Of a DNA stretch of 25,559 nt, positions 1 through 6,613 are shown in pieces (the stretch's first letter is position 1; each line of letters opens with the position of its first letter). This stretch comes from Deinococcus seoulensis (lineage in GTDB: Bacteria > Deinococcota > Deinococci > Deinococcales > Deinococcaceae). Where the stretch lies: contig NZ_BMQM01000046.1 in the NCBI RefSeq assembly GCF_014648115.1, positions 1 to 25,559 on the forward strand. Reading direction: 5' to 3'. Under the pieces are notes generated by a model. That model was not told where the DNA came from and searched no databases. It worked only from the letters and a program-made list of their open reading frames with translations. A program made the translations under genes and the position numbers.

Positions 1-30
1 ACTCGTGACTGTGTAACGCTGTTCTCCTCT

Positions 31-64
31 GGGCCGGTCTTCCAAGACCGGCCCAGCGTCTTTT
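31..64 (+). terminator. Rho-independent terminator of a gene left of the window
   Basis: An 11-bp perfect stem (31-41 with 44-54, arm GGGCCGGTCTT) with a very tight loop is followed by TCTTTT at 59-64 on the plus strand. This is the layout of an intrinsic terminator for a plus-strand transcript entering from the left. A TAA at 14-16 could be that gene's stop, but too little sequence is present to call a CDS. Confidence 0.7.
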
Positions 65-106
65 ACCGGCACGGTAGCTTCTGCCCGCTGCCCGGCAATA
101 CAAAGA

Positions 107-151
107 GTGCGGGCCACCTCCAGACAATGGCAGGTGGCCCGCACTGTTCTT
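107..151. terminator. Strong hairpin, candidate bidirectional terminator
   Basis: A 13-bp perfect stem (107-119 with 132-144, arm GTGCGGGCCACCT) has a 12-base loop. On the minus strand it is followed by TCTTTGTATT and on the plus strand by TGTTCTT, so both U-tracts are imperfect. It lies downstream of the minus-strand carD gene, beyond the repeat element, and is the likely end of the carD transcript. Confidence 0.6.
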
Positions 152-160
152 GCAGCTGGT

Positions 161-271
161 TCATACGGATTCCGTTTGTTAACTGCACGTCCGGAACCCG
201 TTTTGCTCCCACTGGCTCCGCTCGACTCGAATGGGATGGCTTATAAAGCCATTCCATCGGAGTCCGTATCA
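161..271 (-). repeat. MITE-like small repeat, copy 1
   Basis: A 111-bp element. Read on the minus strand it starts TGATACGGACTCCGATGG and ends CGGAATCCGTATGA, so its ends are imperfect inverted repeats built on ATACGGANTCCG. It aligns along its whole length with the element at 25372-25480. The shared core includes AGTGGGAGCAAA and CGGGTTCCGGA. An internal hairpin (ATGGCTT, loop TAT, AAGCCAT) is present. GGT flanks it at 158-160 and 272-274, a possible 3-bp target duplication. Its first three bases (TGA, 271-269) are the carD stop codon. Deinococcus genomes are known to carry families of small noncoding repeats; assigning this one to a named family is not possible from the window alone. Confidence 0.85.
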
Positions 272-775
272 GGTGCTCTGCGGTGTTTCGTTCCAGGCGT
301 GTACCAGCAGGTTCTGCACGTCCTGCGCGCCCTGATCTTGCAACCCGCTGACCTCCTGTTCGAGCAGTTTGATGGCGCGGCGGAATGCCTGACGGTCCAG
401 GTCCGGCAGGCCGCGTTCCACGTTCCAGCGGCGCAGTTCGCAGGTCAGGATCGCCAGTTCGAACGGGTTGCCGCTGACCAGAATCTCGGTCACGCGGCGG
501 TGGCGGGCTGCCCACTGCCTGGGCAGGTTCAGGCTGCTGGTCTTCAGGGAGTCCAGCAGCGCCGGCATGTCCCGCGCGGTCAGGGCCGGGCGCATGCCGG
601 CAATGTCGGGCGCGGCGACCGGCACGAAGGCCTTGCTGGTCGTGTTGGCGAACTCGACCTGGTAGTAGGCGTGCGCCTGTCCCAGCAGGGGGCGCAGGCA
701 GGTGCCGCGCACCACGCCAATGCCGTAGGGGGGAAGAACGACGCGGTCACCGGGTTGAAAGGCGGTCTGCTTCAA
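269..775 (-). CDS. carD: CarD family RNA polymerase-binding transcription regulator
   Basis: A 168-residue protein. The N-terminal part (about residues 5-55) carries the CarD/TRCF RNA-polymerase-interacting Tudor-like fold signature, PGDRVVLPPYGIGVVRG. The rest is a helical basic domain with PRQWAARHRR, where Trp88 matches the DNA-wedge tryptophan of CarD proteins. CarD binds the polymerase beta subunit and stabilises open promoter complexes, notably at rRNA promoters. I chose the TTG start at 775 because AAGAGGTG (788-781) sits 5 bases upstream and the next residues begin the CarD fold; the longer frame up to 826 adds 17 unconserved residues. The stop codon is the first TGA of the adjacent repeat, so the C-terminal end (residues WNETPQST) may have been set by the insertion. 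Confidence 0.9.
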   Translation of the reverse strand: MKQTAFQPGDRVVLPPYGIGVVRGTCLRPLLGQAHAYYQVEFANTTSKAFVPVAAPDIAGMRPALTARDMPALLDSLKTSSLNLPRQWAARHRRVTEILVSGNPFELAILTCELRRWNVERGLPDLDRQAFRRAIKLLEQEVSGLQDQGAQDVQNLLVHAWNETPQST

Positions 776-1072
776 GGTGTCACCTCTTGAGGCGTGCTGG
801 CCGTGCTCTGAACGGAACGTACCCACGGGCGGCGTGGGGCCGACGCGGCAGCCGCCCTGAACGAGAACAGCCCAGCGCGTGGCTGGGCCGGATCAGATCA
901 GGGAGTGAACGCGTAGGAGCGCAGGAGACGTACGGTCGAACGTGCAGTCGCGGACGCGACAGGAAGCCGCTGGGTGGGAAGCCTCCGGGGCTGCATGCCT
1001 TCCATCATACGCCCGCGCTTCCCGAACTGCACACGGGGTCACCATTGAGCAATTGTTAAGCTCTGGGGGGGG
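776..1072. other. Intergenic region upstream of carD, no gene seen
   Basis: No convincing reading frame lies here. On the minus strand there is a possible -10 (TATGAT, 1009-1004) far upstream of the carD start. If used, it would give a leader of about 220 nt containing a 7-bp GCCCAGC stem (870-876 with 882-888) followed by a T-rich stretch. At the osmoprotectant-operon end there is a run of eight G (1065-1072) immediately after the permease stop, and a weak stem GAGC/GCTC near 1047-1063 that may act as a terminator. Confidence 0.5.
1004..1032 (-). promoter_or_regulatory. Possible carD promoter
   Basis: On the minus strand TATGAT (1009-1004) matches 5 of 6 positions of the -10 consensus. At a 17-bp spacing there is GTGCAG (1032-1027), a poor -35. 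It would imply a long untranslated leader before the carD TTG. A promoter closer to the gene cannot be excluded. Confidence 0.3.
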
Positions 1073-1819
1073 CTAGTGGTGACCGGGATCGAACAGGGCC
1101 ATCAGGGCGTCCAGACTGAGGGCCAGCAACGCCGCCAGGACCGCTCCGGTCATGACCAGCGCCGTGTTCTGCTGTGACAGACCGTTGATGATCGGTTCGC
1201 CCAGCCCGCCCGCCCCGAGTGCCGCGCCGACCGTGGCCGTCCCGACGTTATAGACCGTGCTGGTCCGGACGCCCGCCATGATGACCGGGCGGGCCAGCGG
1301 CAACTCCACGCGCCACAGGCGCTGCCTGGCGCTCATGCCCATGCCGCGCGCGGCGTCCAGCGCTCCCGGCGACACCGATTGCAGTCCCACCACGGCGTTA
1401 CTGAGGACCGGCACCAGCCCGTACACGATCAGCCCCAGCAGCGTGGGTGCCCACCCGAACCCCAGGACCGGCACCGCCAGTGCCAGCACCGCGAAGGTCG
1501 GCACGGTCTGCCCCAGCCCCACCAGTGTTTCCGACAGTTGCCGCAGGGCCTCCAGGCCAGGACGGGTGACCGCCACGGCCAGCGGCAGTCCCAGCGCCAG
1601 CACGACCACGCTGGACAGCAGCACCAGCCCCAGGTGCGTGAGGGTCAGCCGCCACAACTGCGGCTCGAAAGACCCCACCTCGCCCAGCCCCAGCGGGTTG
1701 ATCAGGCGGGGCAGCACGCCGGGAATCAGGCAGATCAGCAGCAGCGCGGGCCACAGCAGCGCCGCCCACAGCCCACCGGGGCGCGCGGCCCTCCGCGTGG
1801 GTCCCCGAATGGGTCTCAA
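1073..1819 (-). CDS. Osmoprotectant ABC transporter permease, YehW/ProW type
   Basis: A 248-residue integral membrane protein: a basic N-terminus, a first hydrophobic helix at about 17-37, then a standard five-helix permease core. The EAA cytoplasmic loop that docks on the ATPase is ALDAARGMGMSARQRLWRVE. The size matches E. coli YehW (about 243 residues). The TTG start overlaps the ATPase stop as TTGA, with GGAG-like bases upstream, so translation is probably coupled. It is the last gene of the four-gene operon and would form the membrane channel with the longer permease (2763-3974). Glycine betaine or a related compatible solute is the family's usual cargo; the actual substrate here is inferred only from the family. 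Confidence 0.88.
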   Translation of the reverse strand: MRPIRGPTRRAARPGGLWAALLWPALLLICLIPGVLPRLINPLGLGEVGSFEPQLWRLTLTHLGLVLLSSVVVLALGLPLAVAVTRPGLEALRQLSETLVGLGQTVPTFAVLALAVPVLGFGWAPTLLGLIVYGLVPVLSNAVVGLQSVSPGALDAARGMGMSARQRLWRVELPLARPVIMAGVRTSTVYNVGTATVGAALGAGGLGEPIINGLSQQNTALVMTGAVLAALLALSLDALMALFDPGHH

Positions 1820-2766
1820 GGACGCTCCGTTCCGGGTGACCGCAGGTCCTGCCAGCCGACCGTGCCGACCGGCTGCCCGTCGCGGGTCACGGTCAGGCGG
1901 TCGGTGCCCTCACGCAGCAGCACACCCAGGGCGCTGCGGGCATTCAGGGTGGCCTCCACCGCCACGGCCGGCAGGGCAGGGGAGGGGCCGGAAGGCAGCG
2001 GCGCCATGAACTGCCCCACCGGCTGCCCGGCCAGTTGCCGCAGCGCGGCGTCCTCGCCCAGGAACTGCCGGACGAAGTCACTGACGGGCCGGTGAATCAG
2101 GTCGTCGGGCGTGCCGAACTGCTCGAGCCGCCCGGCGTTCATCAGGGCCACGCGGTCCCCGAGCCGCAGCGCCTCGTCGATGTCGTGCGTGACCATCACG
2201 ACCGTCTTTCGCAGCCGCCGCTGAATGTCACGGAAGGCGTCCTGCAGGCGGTCGCGGGCCAGCGGGTCCAGCGCCCCGAACGGTTCGTCCATCAGCAGCA
2301 CCGGCGGATCGGCCGCCAGGGCGCGCGCCACACCCACCCGCTGCGCCTGCCCGCCCGACAGTTCCCCCGGCCGCTTGTGCCGGAAGGTATCCGGGTCCAG
2401 GCCCACCAGGTCGAGCAGTTCGTCCACGCGCGCCGCCGTGGCCCGCCGGTCGCGGCCCAGCAGGTCCGGGACGGTCGCCACGTTCTGCGCGACGTTCAGG
2501 TGCGGGAACAGCCCCACCTGCTGGATCACGTACCCGATGCCACGGCGCAGCGCCTCGGGTTTCAGGGCGCGGGTGTCCTGCCCGTTCAGCAGCACCTGCC
2601 CGCCGCTGGGTTCGATCAGGCGGTTGATCATGCGCAGCGTGGTGGTCTTGCCGCAGCCGGACGGGCCCAGCAGCGCCGTGAGTTCCCCGTCCGGGAAGAT
2701 GAGGTTCAGGTCCTGCACGGCGAGCGACTCACCGAACCGTTTTTCCAGGTGTTGCAGTTCGATCAT
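1816..2766 (-). CDS. Osmoprotectant ABC transporter ATP-binding protein, YehX/OpuCA type
   Basis: A 316-residue ABC ATPase. Visible motifs are Walker A GPSGCGKT (34-41), a Q-loop around IQQVGLFP (81-88), signature LSGGQAQR (136-143), Walker B LLMDEP (157-162) and switch His194. After the nucleotide-binding domain, residues about 255-310 resemble one CBS-like unit (LLREGTDRLTVTRDGQPVGTVGWQDL), as in OpuCA/ProV-type ATPases where CBS repeats sense ionic strength. Only one unit is apparent. The ATG at 2766 overlaps the upstream permease stop as ATGA, with GGGAGGGC just before it. A longer in-frame extension exists but lies entirely inside the permease gene and is low-complexity. It powers import with the two permeases and the binding protein of this operon. 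Confidence 0.92.
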   Translation of the reverse strand: MIELQHLEKRFGESLAVQDLNLIFPDGELTALLGPSGCGKTTTLRMINRLIEPSGGQVLLNGQDTRALKPEALRRGIGYVIQQVGLFPHLNVAQNVATVPDLLGRDRRATAARVDELLDLVGLDPDTFRHKRPGELSGGQAQRVGVARALAADPPVLLMDEPFGALDPLARDRLQDAFRDIQRRLRKTVVMVTHDIDEALRLGDRVALMNAGRLEQFGTPDDLIHRPVSDFVRQFLGEDAALRQLAGQPVGQFMAPLPSGPSPALPAVAVEATLNARSALGVLLREGTDRLTVTRDGQPVGTVGWQDLRSPGTERP

Positions 2767-3974
2767 GCGGCCCTCCCTAGGCGCCTTCCCAGCAGTGTTT
2801 CCAGGCCGCGTAGGGCCGCGTCGACCGCGACGGCCAGCAGCGCCGCCGGAACGGCGCCCAGCAGGATCAGGTCGGTCGCGGCGCTCTGAAGGCCCTTGAA
2901 GATGTACGTGCCCAGCCCGCCCGCCCCGATCAGCGCCGCCACGGCCGCCACGCCCACCAGCAGCACCGCCGCCTGCCGCACCCCGCTGAGCCACACCGGC
3001 AGCGCCAGCGGCAACTGCACCCGCCAGAAGCGCTGCGAGGCGGTCATGCCCATGCCGCGCGCCGCGTCCACCGCGCCCGGCGGCACGCCCCGCAACGCCA
3101 CCACGCCGTTACGCAGCACCGGCAGCAGCGCGTACAGCGTCATGGCACTCAGGGCCGGAGCGACCCCGATCCCACTGACCCCCGCCTCACGCAGCGCCGG
3201 GAAGGCATTCGCCAGGGCCGACAGCGGCGCGATCAGCAGGCCCAGCAGCGCCAGACTGGGCACCGTCTGCACGGCGTTCGCCAGTCCCAGCACCGCCCCG
3301 GCCACCCGCTCACGCCCGGACGCCCACACGGCCAGCGGCGCCCCGATCAGCACCGCCAGCCCCAGCGCCGTGCCGACCAGCCGCAGGTGTTGCAGGAGTT
3401 CCTGCACCCAGCGCGGCCCCTCGCTGCGGCCCTCGACCAGCACCGACCAGCTCGACAGCGTGCCGGTCAGGACCAGCGCCGCCAGCCCTGCCACCCACAG
3501 CAGCCCGGTCCAGGCGGGACCGCCCGCCGCCCGCGTACACAGCCGCGCGCCGTACACGGCCACGCCCGCACCCAGCAGGGTCAGCCACGCGCCGCTGGCG
3601 GCACTCGCCCGCGCGAACTCCGCCTGCCCCACCAGCGCCGCGCCCGTGCGGGTGCCCAGCAACCACACGGCCAGCAGCAGCACCAGCGTGGCCGGCACCC
3701 AGGTCAGCGCCGGGCGCCAGCGGGCCGCCAGCAGCGGCAGGAATGCCAGCACCAGCAGCGCCGCCGCCCAGGCTGGTGGCAGGCGCAGGTACTCGCCCGG
3801 AGCCAGACGGTTGGGGCGCAGCAGCACCCACGGCAACCACGCGCCCGCCAGGACCGGCAGGGCCGCCAGCACCAGCACCGCCTGCACGTCACCCCGCGCG
3901 CCACCTGGGCGGCTGGCAGCAGAGGGGGCGGGCCGCCCTGCGGCGCCCACCCCCCCACGACCGCCGCCGCTCAT
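2763..3974 (-). CDS. Osmoprotectant ABC transporter permease with extra N-terminal helices, YehY type
   Basis: Up to 403 residues. An N-terminal module of several hydrophobic helices precedes the usual permease core, as in E. coli YehY (385 residues). The short motif PNRLAPGEYLRL near residue 52 closely resembles the PNRL..GE stretch near the start of YehY. The EAA loop is AVDAARGMGMTASQRFWRVQ. The start is uncertain: the ATG at 3974 has no clear ribosome site, and its first 29 residues are Gly/Pro/Ala-rich. A GTG at 3887 preceded by GGGGTGA would give a protein ending closer to YehY in length. It lies 40 bp downstream of the binding-protein gene and overlaps the ATPase start by 4 bp. Confidence 0.85.
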   Translation of the reverse strand: MSGGGRGGVGAAGRPAPSAASRPGGARGDVQAVLVLAALPVLAGAWLPWVLLRPNRLAPGEYLRLPPAWAAALLVLAFLPLLAARWRPALTWVPATLVLLLAVWLLGTRTGAALVGQAEFARASAASGAWLTLLGAGVAVYGARLCTRAAGGPAWTGLLWVAGLAALVLTGTLSSWSVLVEGRSEGPRWVQELLQHLRLVGTALGLAVLIGAPLAVWASGRERVAGAVLGLANAVQTVPSLALLGLLIAPLSALANAFPALREAGVSGIGVAPALSAMTLYALLPVLRNGVVALRGVPPGAVDAARGMGMTASQRFWRVQLPLALPVWLSGVRQAAVLLVGVAAVAALIGAGGLGTYIFKGLQSAATDLILLGAVPAALLAVAVDAALRGLETLLGRRLGRAA

Positions 3975-4014
3975 GAACGGAGCGGCCCTGCGCCGCAGAC
4001 GTACGTCACGGCGC

Positions 4015-4929
4015 TTACTTGATCAGGCCCTTGGACTTCAGGTACTCCTGCGCCACGGCCTGCGCCGTGCGGCCCTCCAGCGCCACCTTGGCGTTCAGGC
4101 CCTGCATGGTCGCCTGCGACAGCGTGGCGAAGGTCTTGTTCAGCAGCGTGCTGATCTGCGGGTACGCCTTGAGCGTCTCGGTCCGGATGATCGGGGCGGG
4201 CTGGTACACCGCCTGCGCGCCCTTGGGGTCCTTCAGGGCGACCATCTTCAGGGCGGCCAGCGTGCCGTCCGTGCCGTAGGCCATCGCGGCGTTCACGCCA
4301 TTCGTGCCGTTCGCGGCGGCCTGCTGCGTCTGGGGCGGCGTGGCGCCCGCCAGGATCAGCTTCTGGTCGGCCTTCAGCTTGAAGCCGTACACCTCTTCAA
4401 AGGCGGGCATGGTGTCGGGACGATTGAAGAACTCGGGGCTGCCCGCCAGTTTCAGCTTGCCGCCGCCGTTCACGTACCGGGCGAGGTCCGTGACCGTGCC
4501 CAGCTTCGCGCTTCTGGCGAGCGCCTCGGGAACCGCGATCACCCAGGTGTTGTTCAGCTGCGCGGGCTTGAGCCACGTGATGCCGTTCTTGCTGTCCAGC
4601 TGACGCGCCAGCCCGTAGATGGTGCCGGTGTTCCCCGCCTGCTTGGCCGTGATCTTCGCCTTCGGGAACAGGTACACGGCGTTCCCGGTGTACTCGGGGT
4701 ACACGTCGATCTCGCCCGCCAGGATCGCCTTGCGGTTCACGCCGGTATCCCCCAGGTTCGTGCGGTCGGTCACGTCCAGGCCCGCGTTCTTGAGGGTCAG
4801 GACGATCATCTGCCCCAGGATCTGCGCCTCGGGATCGAGTTTGCTGCCCACCACGATGGACTTGGCGGACGCGGCGCTGGACAGGGCGGCCCCCAGAAGC
4901 AGGGCCGGAAGCAGAAGGGTGCGGGTCAT
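4015..4929 (-). CDS. Osmoprotectant-binding periplasmic protein, YehZ/OsmF (OpuAC) type
   Basis: A 304-residue secreted binding protein. Residues 1-22 form a signal peptide (MTRTLLLPALLLG then AASA, cleavage before KS). The mature part begins IVVGSKLDPEAQILGQMI and contains LGDTGVNRKAILAGEIDVYPEYTGNA, the typical start of OpuAC-like proteins that bind quaternary amines such as betaine. It is the first gene of the operon and would hand the ligand to the two permeases. I chose the ATG at 4929; a TTG at 4938 adds three residues and has a slightly better-placed GGCGGG. The 14-bp tandem repeat at 5005-5032 lies in its upstream region. Length matches E. coli YehZ (about 305). Confidence 0.9.
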   Translation of the reverse strand: MTRTLLLPALLLGAALSSAASAKSIVVGSKLDPEAQILGQMIVLTLKNAGLDVTDRTNLGDTGVNRKAILAGEIDVYPEYTGNAVYLFPKAKITAKQAGNTGTIYGLARQLDSKNGITWLKPAQLNNTWVIAVPEALARSAKLGTVTDLARYVNGGGKLKLAGSPEFFNRPDTMPAFEEVYGFKLKADQKLILAGATPPQTQQAAANGTNGVNAAMAYGTDGTLAALKMVALKDPKGAQAVYQPAPIIRTETLKAYPQISTLLNKTFATLSQATMQGLNAKVALEGRTAQAVAQEYLKSKGLIK

Positions 4930-5004
4930 GCGGTTCAACGTACCCGCCGACCCACCGGGCGCAGGTACGGCAGGTCACAAAACCCACGGTCCTCTAAAGA
5001 CTTC

Positions 5005-5032
5005 CTAAACCTGCCTGGCTAAACCTGCCTGG
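5005..5032. repeat. Two exact 14-bp tandem repeats upstream of the osmoprotectant operon
   Basis: CTAAACCTGCCTGG occurs at 5005-5018 and again, exactly, at 5019-5032. It lies 76-103 bp upstream of the binding-protein ATG, between that gene and the stop of the Lrp-like gene. The position suits a regulator-binding site or a local duplication in the operon promoter. No clear -10 could be placed. Confidence 0.7.
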
Positions 5033-5045
5033 GCAGCCTTCCGGC

Positions 5046-5339
5046 TCAGCGCTGCTGCCCCTCGTCCAGCCCCACCCCGAACCCCTGATCCAGCAGCGCC
5101 TCGTTGTACGTGCGGAACGCCAGCATCGTCTGCGTACGCGCAATCCCCTCGACCTTGCGCAGGTGCCCGGTCACCACGTCGTCCAGGTCCTCGTAGCGGG
5201 CCAGTTTCAGGATCGCCACGATGTCCCACTCGCCCGTCACGGAGTACACCTCACGCACGCTGGGCACCCCCGCCAGCGCCTCGGCCGTCTCCTGCACCCG
5301 CTGCCGCTCTGCCTGCACCATCACGATCGCCGTTACCAT
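5046..5339 (-). CDS. Stand-alone Lrp/AsnC ligand-binding (RAM) domain protein
   Basis: A 97-residue protein consisting only of the alpha/beta RAM fold: MVTAIVMVQAERQRVQETAEALAGVPSVREVYSVTG, then GEWDIVAILKL and RKVEGIARTQTMLAFRTY. The DNA-binding helix-turn-helix of full Lrp proteins is absent, so it cannot be a conventional DNA-binding regulator. Such proteins form oligomers that bind amino acids and may modulate partner Lrp proteins. The start is either ATG 5339 or ATG 5348 (three residues more); the fold begins at MVTAIV. It is divergent from the AhbAB gene, whose two domains also have Lrp-like folds. It ends 117 bp upstream of the osmoprotectant operon on the same strand. Confidence 0.85.
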   Translation of the reverse strand: MVTAIVMVQAERQRVQETAEALAGVPSVREVYSVTGEWDIVAILKLARYEDLDDVVTGHLRKVEGIARTQTMLAFRTYNEALLDQGFGVGLDEGQQR

Positions 5340-5422
5340 GCCCGCCATTGTGCGCCCATCCCGGCCCCCGCCGCACCCGCCTGACCGTTCGTTCGGGGAC
5401 GTTTCGCCGCCCCGCCGGCGCG

Positions 5423-5428
5423 TATTGT
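5423..5428 (+). promoter_or_regulatory. -10 element giving a leaderless mRNA
   Basis: TATTGT ends 6 bases before the ATG at 5435, so a transcript started at normal distance would begin at or next to the start codon. No ribosome-binding site precedes this ATG, which supports leaderless translation. No clear -35 hexamer was found. Confidence 0.55.
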
Positions 5429-5434
5429 GCAGAC

Positions 5435-6493
5435 ATGACCGCACCCGCCGCCGCGCCCAAGCCTGCCCCCACGCCACGCGAGCAGCTCCTGAACCGCATT
5501 CAACGCGACATCCCCATCACCCGGCGCCCCTACGCCGTCATCGCGCAGGACGTCGGCCTGACCGAAGCCGAAGCCCTGAGCATCCTGCGTGAAGTGAAGG
5601 CCGAGGGCGTGCTGCGGCAGGTCAGCGCCATCTTCGACACCCGCACCCTGGGCTACCAGAGCAGCCTCGTGGCCGCCGTGCACGACGAGGACCAGCTCGA
5701 CGCCGGGGCCGAGATCGTGAACGCCCACCCCGGCGTCAGCCACAACTACAAACGCAACCACGACTTCAACCTCTGGTACACCATCGCCGTGCCGCCCGAG
5801 AGTGACCTTGAGGCGCACGTGCAGAAACTCCACGAACTCAGCGGCGCGCGCCTGACCCGCCTGATGCCCACCCTGCACCTGTTCAAGATCGGCGTGGAAT
5901 TCGACATGACCGGCAAGGAAGACTGGAACGCCAAGGCCAAACCCCAGTACACCAGCGAGCAACGCAACATTGGCTACGCGGTCACGGACCTCGACCGGGC
6001 GTTCGTCACGGAATTCCAGAAGGATCTGCCCGTCACCGAGGAACCCTACGCCGACGCCTGCGCCGCGCTGGGCCTGAGCATCGAGGAAGTCGCCGCGCAC
6101 GCCGAGAAGATGAAAGCCGCCGGAGCGCTGCGCCGCGTGTCCGCCGTGTTCCGGCACCAGAAAGCCGGATTCACCTTCAACGCCATGGGCGTCTGGGCCG
6201 TCCCGCAGGACAGCGTGGCCGAGGTCGGCCGCCAGATGGCCGAATTCAAGGCCGTCTCGCACTGCTACCTGCGCCCCACCTACCCCGAATGGCCCTACAC
6301 CATCTTCACCATGGTCCACGGCCGCAGCAAGGAAGAAGCCTTCGGCAAGATCAGCGCCATCGAACAGGAAGTCGCGCAGGGCGTCGACCACGCCATCCTG
6401 TACTCCACCAAGGAATACAAGAAAGTACGCCTGGAATTCTACAAACCGGAATTTTACGACTGGGCCAAAGAACACCTGGGCACCGAGGCGTAA
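5435..6493 (+). CDS. Fused two-domain siroheme decarboxylase (AhbA-AhbB type), Lrp/AsnC fold
   Basis: A 352-residue protein with two homologous halves, each a winged-helix plus RAM-type domain (about 13-160 and 178-335). Each half has the pattern of heme d1/alternative heme enzymes: RQVSAIFDTRTLGYQSS then SHNYKRNHDFNLWYT in half 1, and RRVSAVFRHQKAGFTFN then SHCYLRPTYPEWPYTIFTMVHG in half 2. His103, His109, His277 and His295 are conserved-looking positions. AhbA and AhbB (NirDLGH relatives) decarboxylate siroheme to 12,18-didecarboxysiroheme and are usually separate subunits; here both are in one chain. No ahbC, ahbD, nir or siroheme synthesis gene is nearby. Such genes are often annotated as Lrp/AsnC regulators. 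The ATG fits the leaderless promoter. Confidence 0.8.
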   Translation: MTAPAAAPKPAPTPREQLLNRIQRDIPITRRPYAVIAQDVGLTEAEALSILREVKAEGVLRQVSAIFDTRTLGYQSSLVAAVHDEDQLDAGAEIVNAHPGVSHNYKRNHDFNLWYTIAVPPESDLEAHVQKLHELSGARLTRLMPTLHLFKIGVEFDMTGKEDWNAKAKPQYTSEQRNIGYAVTDLDRAFVTEFQKDLPVTEEPYADACAALGLSIEEVAAHAEKMKAAGALRRVSAVFRHQKAGFTFNAMGVWAVPQDSVAEVGRQMAEFKAVSHCYLRPTYPEWPYTIFTMVHGRSKEEAFGKISAIEQEVAQGVDHAILYSTKEYKKVRLEFYKPEFYDWAKEHLGTEA

Positions 6494-6540
6494 TCAGGCG
6501 GGTCGTGAGCGAGCCACGACCCTGACCCATTGCCCGCCCC

Positions 6541-6572
6541 GGCACAACGCAAAAGAGGCACAACGCAAAAGA
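6541..6572. repeat. 16-bp exact tandem duplication at a terminator foot
   Basis: GGCACAACGCAAAAGA is present at 6541-6556 and again at 6557-6572. The second copy forms the left arm of the long terminator stem and the first copy is a spare. It lies between two convergent genes and probably arose by slippage or local duplication. Confidence 0.8.
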
Positions 6573-6606
6573 ACCGCCCCAGGTGACGGGGCGGTTCTTT
6601 GCGTTG
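6561..6606. terminator. Long-stem bidirectional terminator
   Basis: CAACGCAAAAGAACCGCCCC (6561-6580) pairs with 6588-6606 apart from one bulged A, around the loop AGGTGAC. Within the stem, A and T runs flank the GC core on both sides, so it can act in both directions. It separates the convergent AhbAB gene (+) and the E3-binding-domain gene (-). Confidence 0.85.
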
Positions 6607-6613
6607 CGGGCGC

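Noticed and set aside
1..16. Possible 3' end of a plus-strand gene (frame 2, TAA at 14-16) before the terminator
   Set aside because: Only four codons are visible, which is not enough to support a CDS.
787..1059. A 90-codon plus-strand frame in the carD upstream region
   Set aside because: No ribosome site, no leaderless promoter, no recognisable motif; overlaps likely regulatory sequence.
2896..5022. A 708-codon plus-strand open frame over the transporter genes
   Set aside because: It is antisense to the clear yehY- and yehZ-like genes, has Ser/Arg/Thr low-complexity composition and no recognisable domain; long antisense frames are expected at this G+C content.
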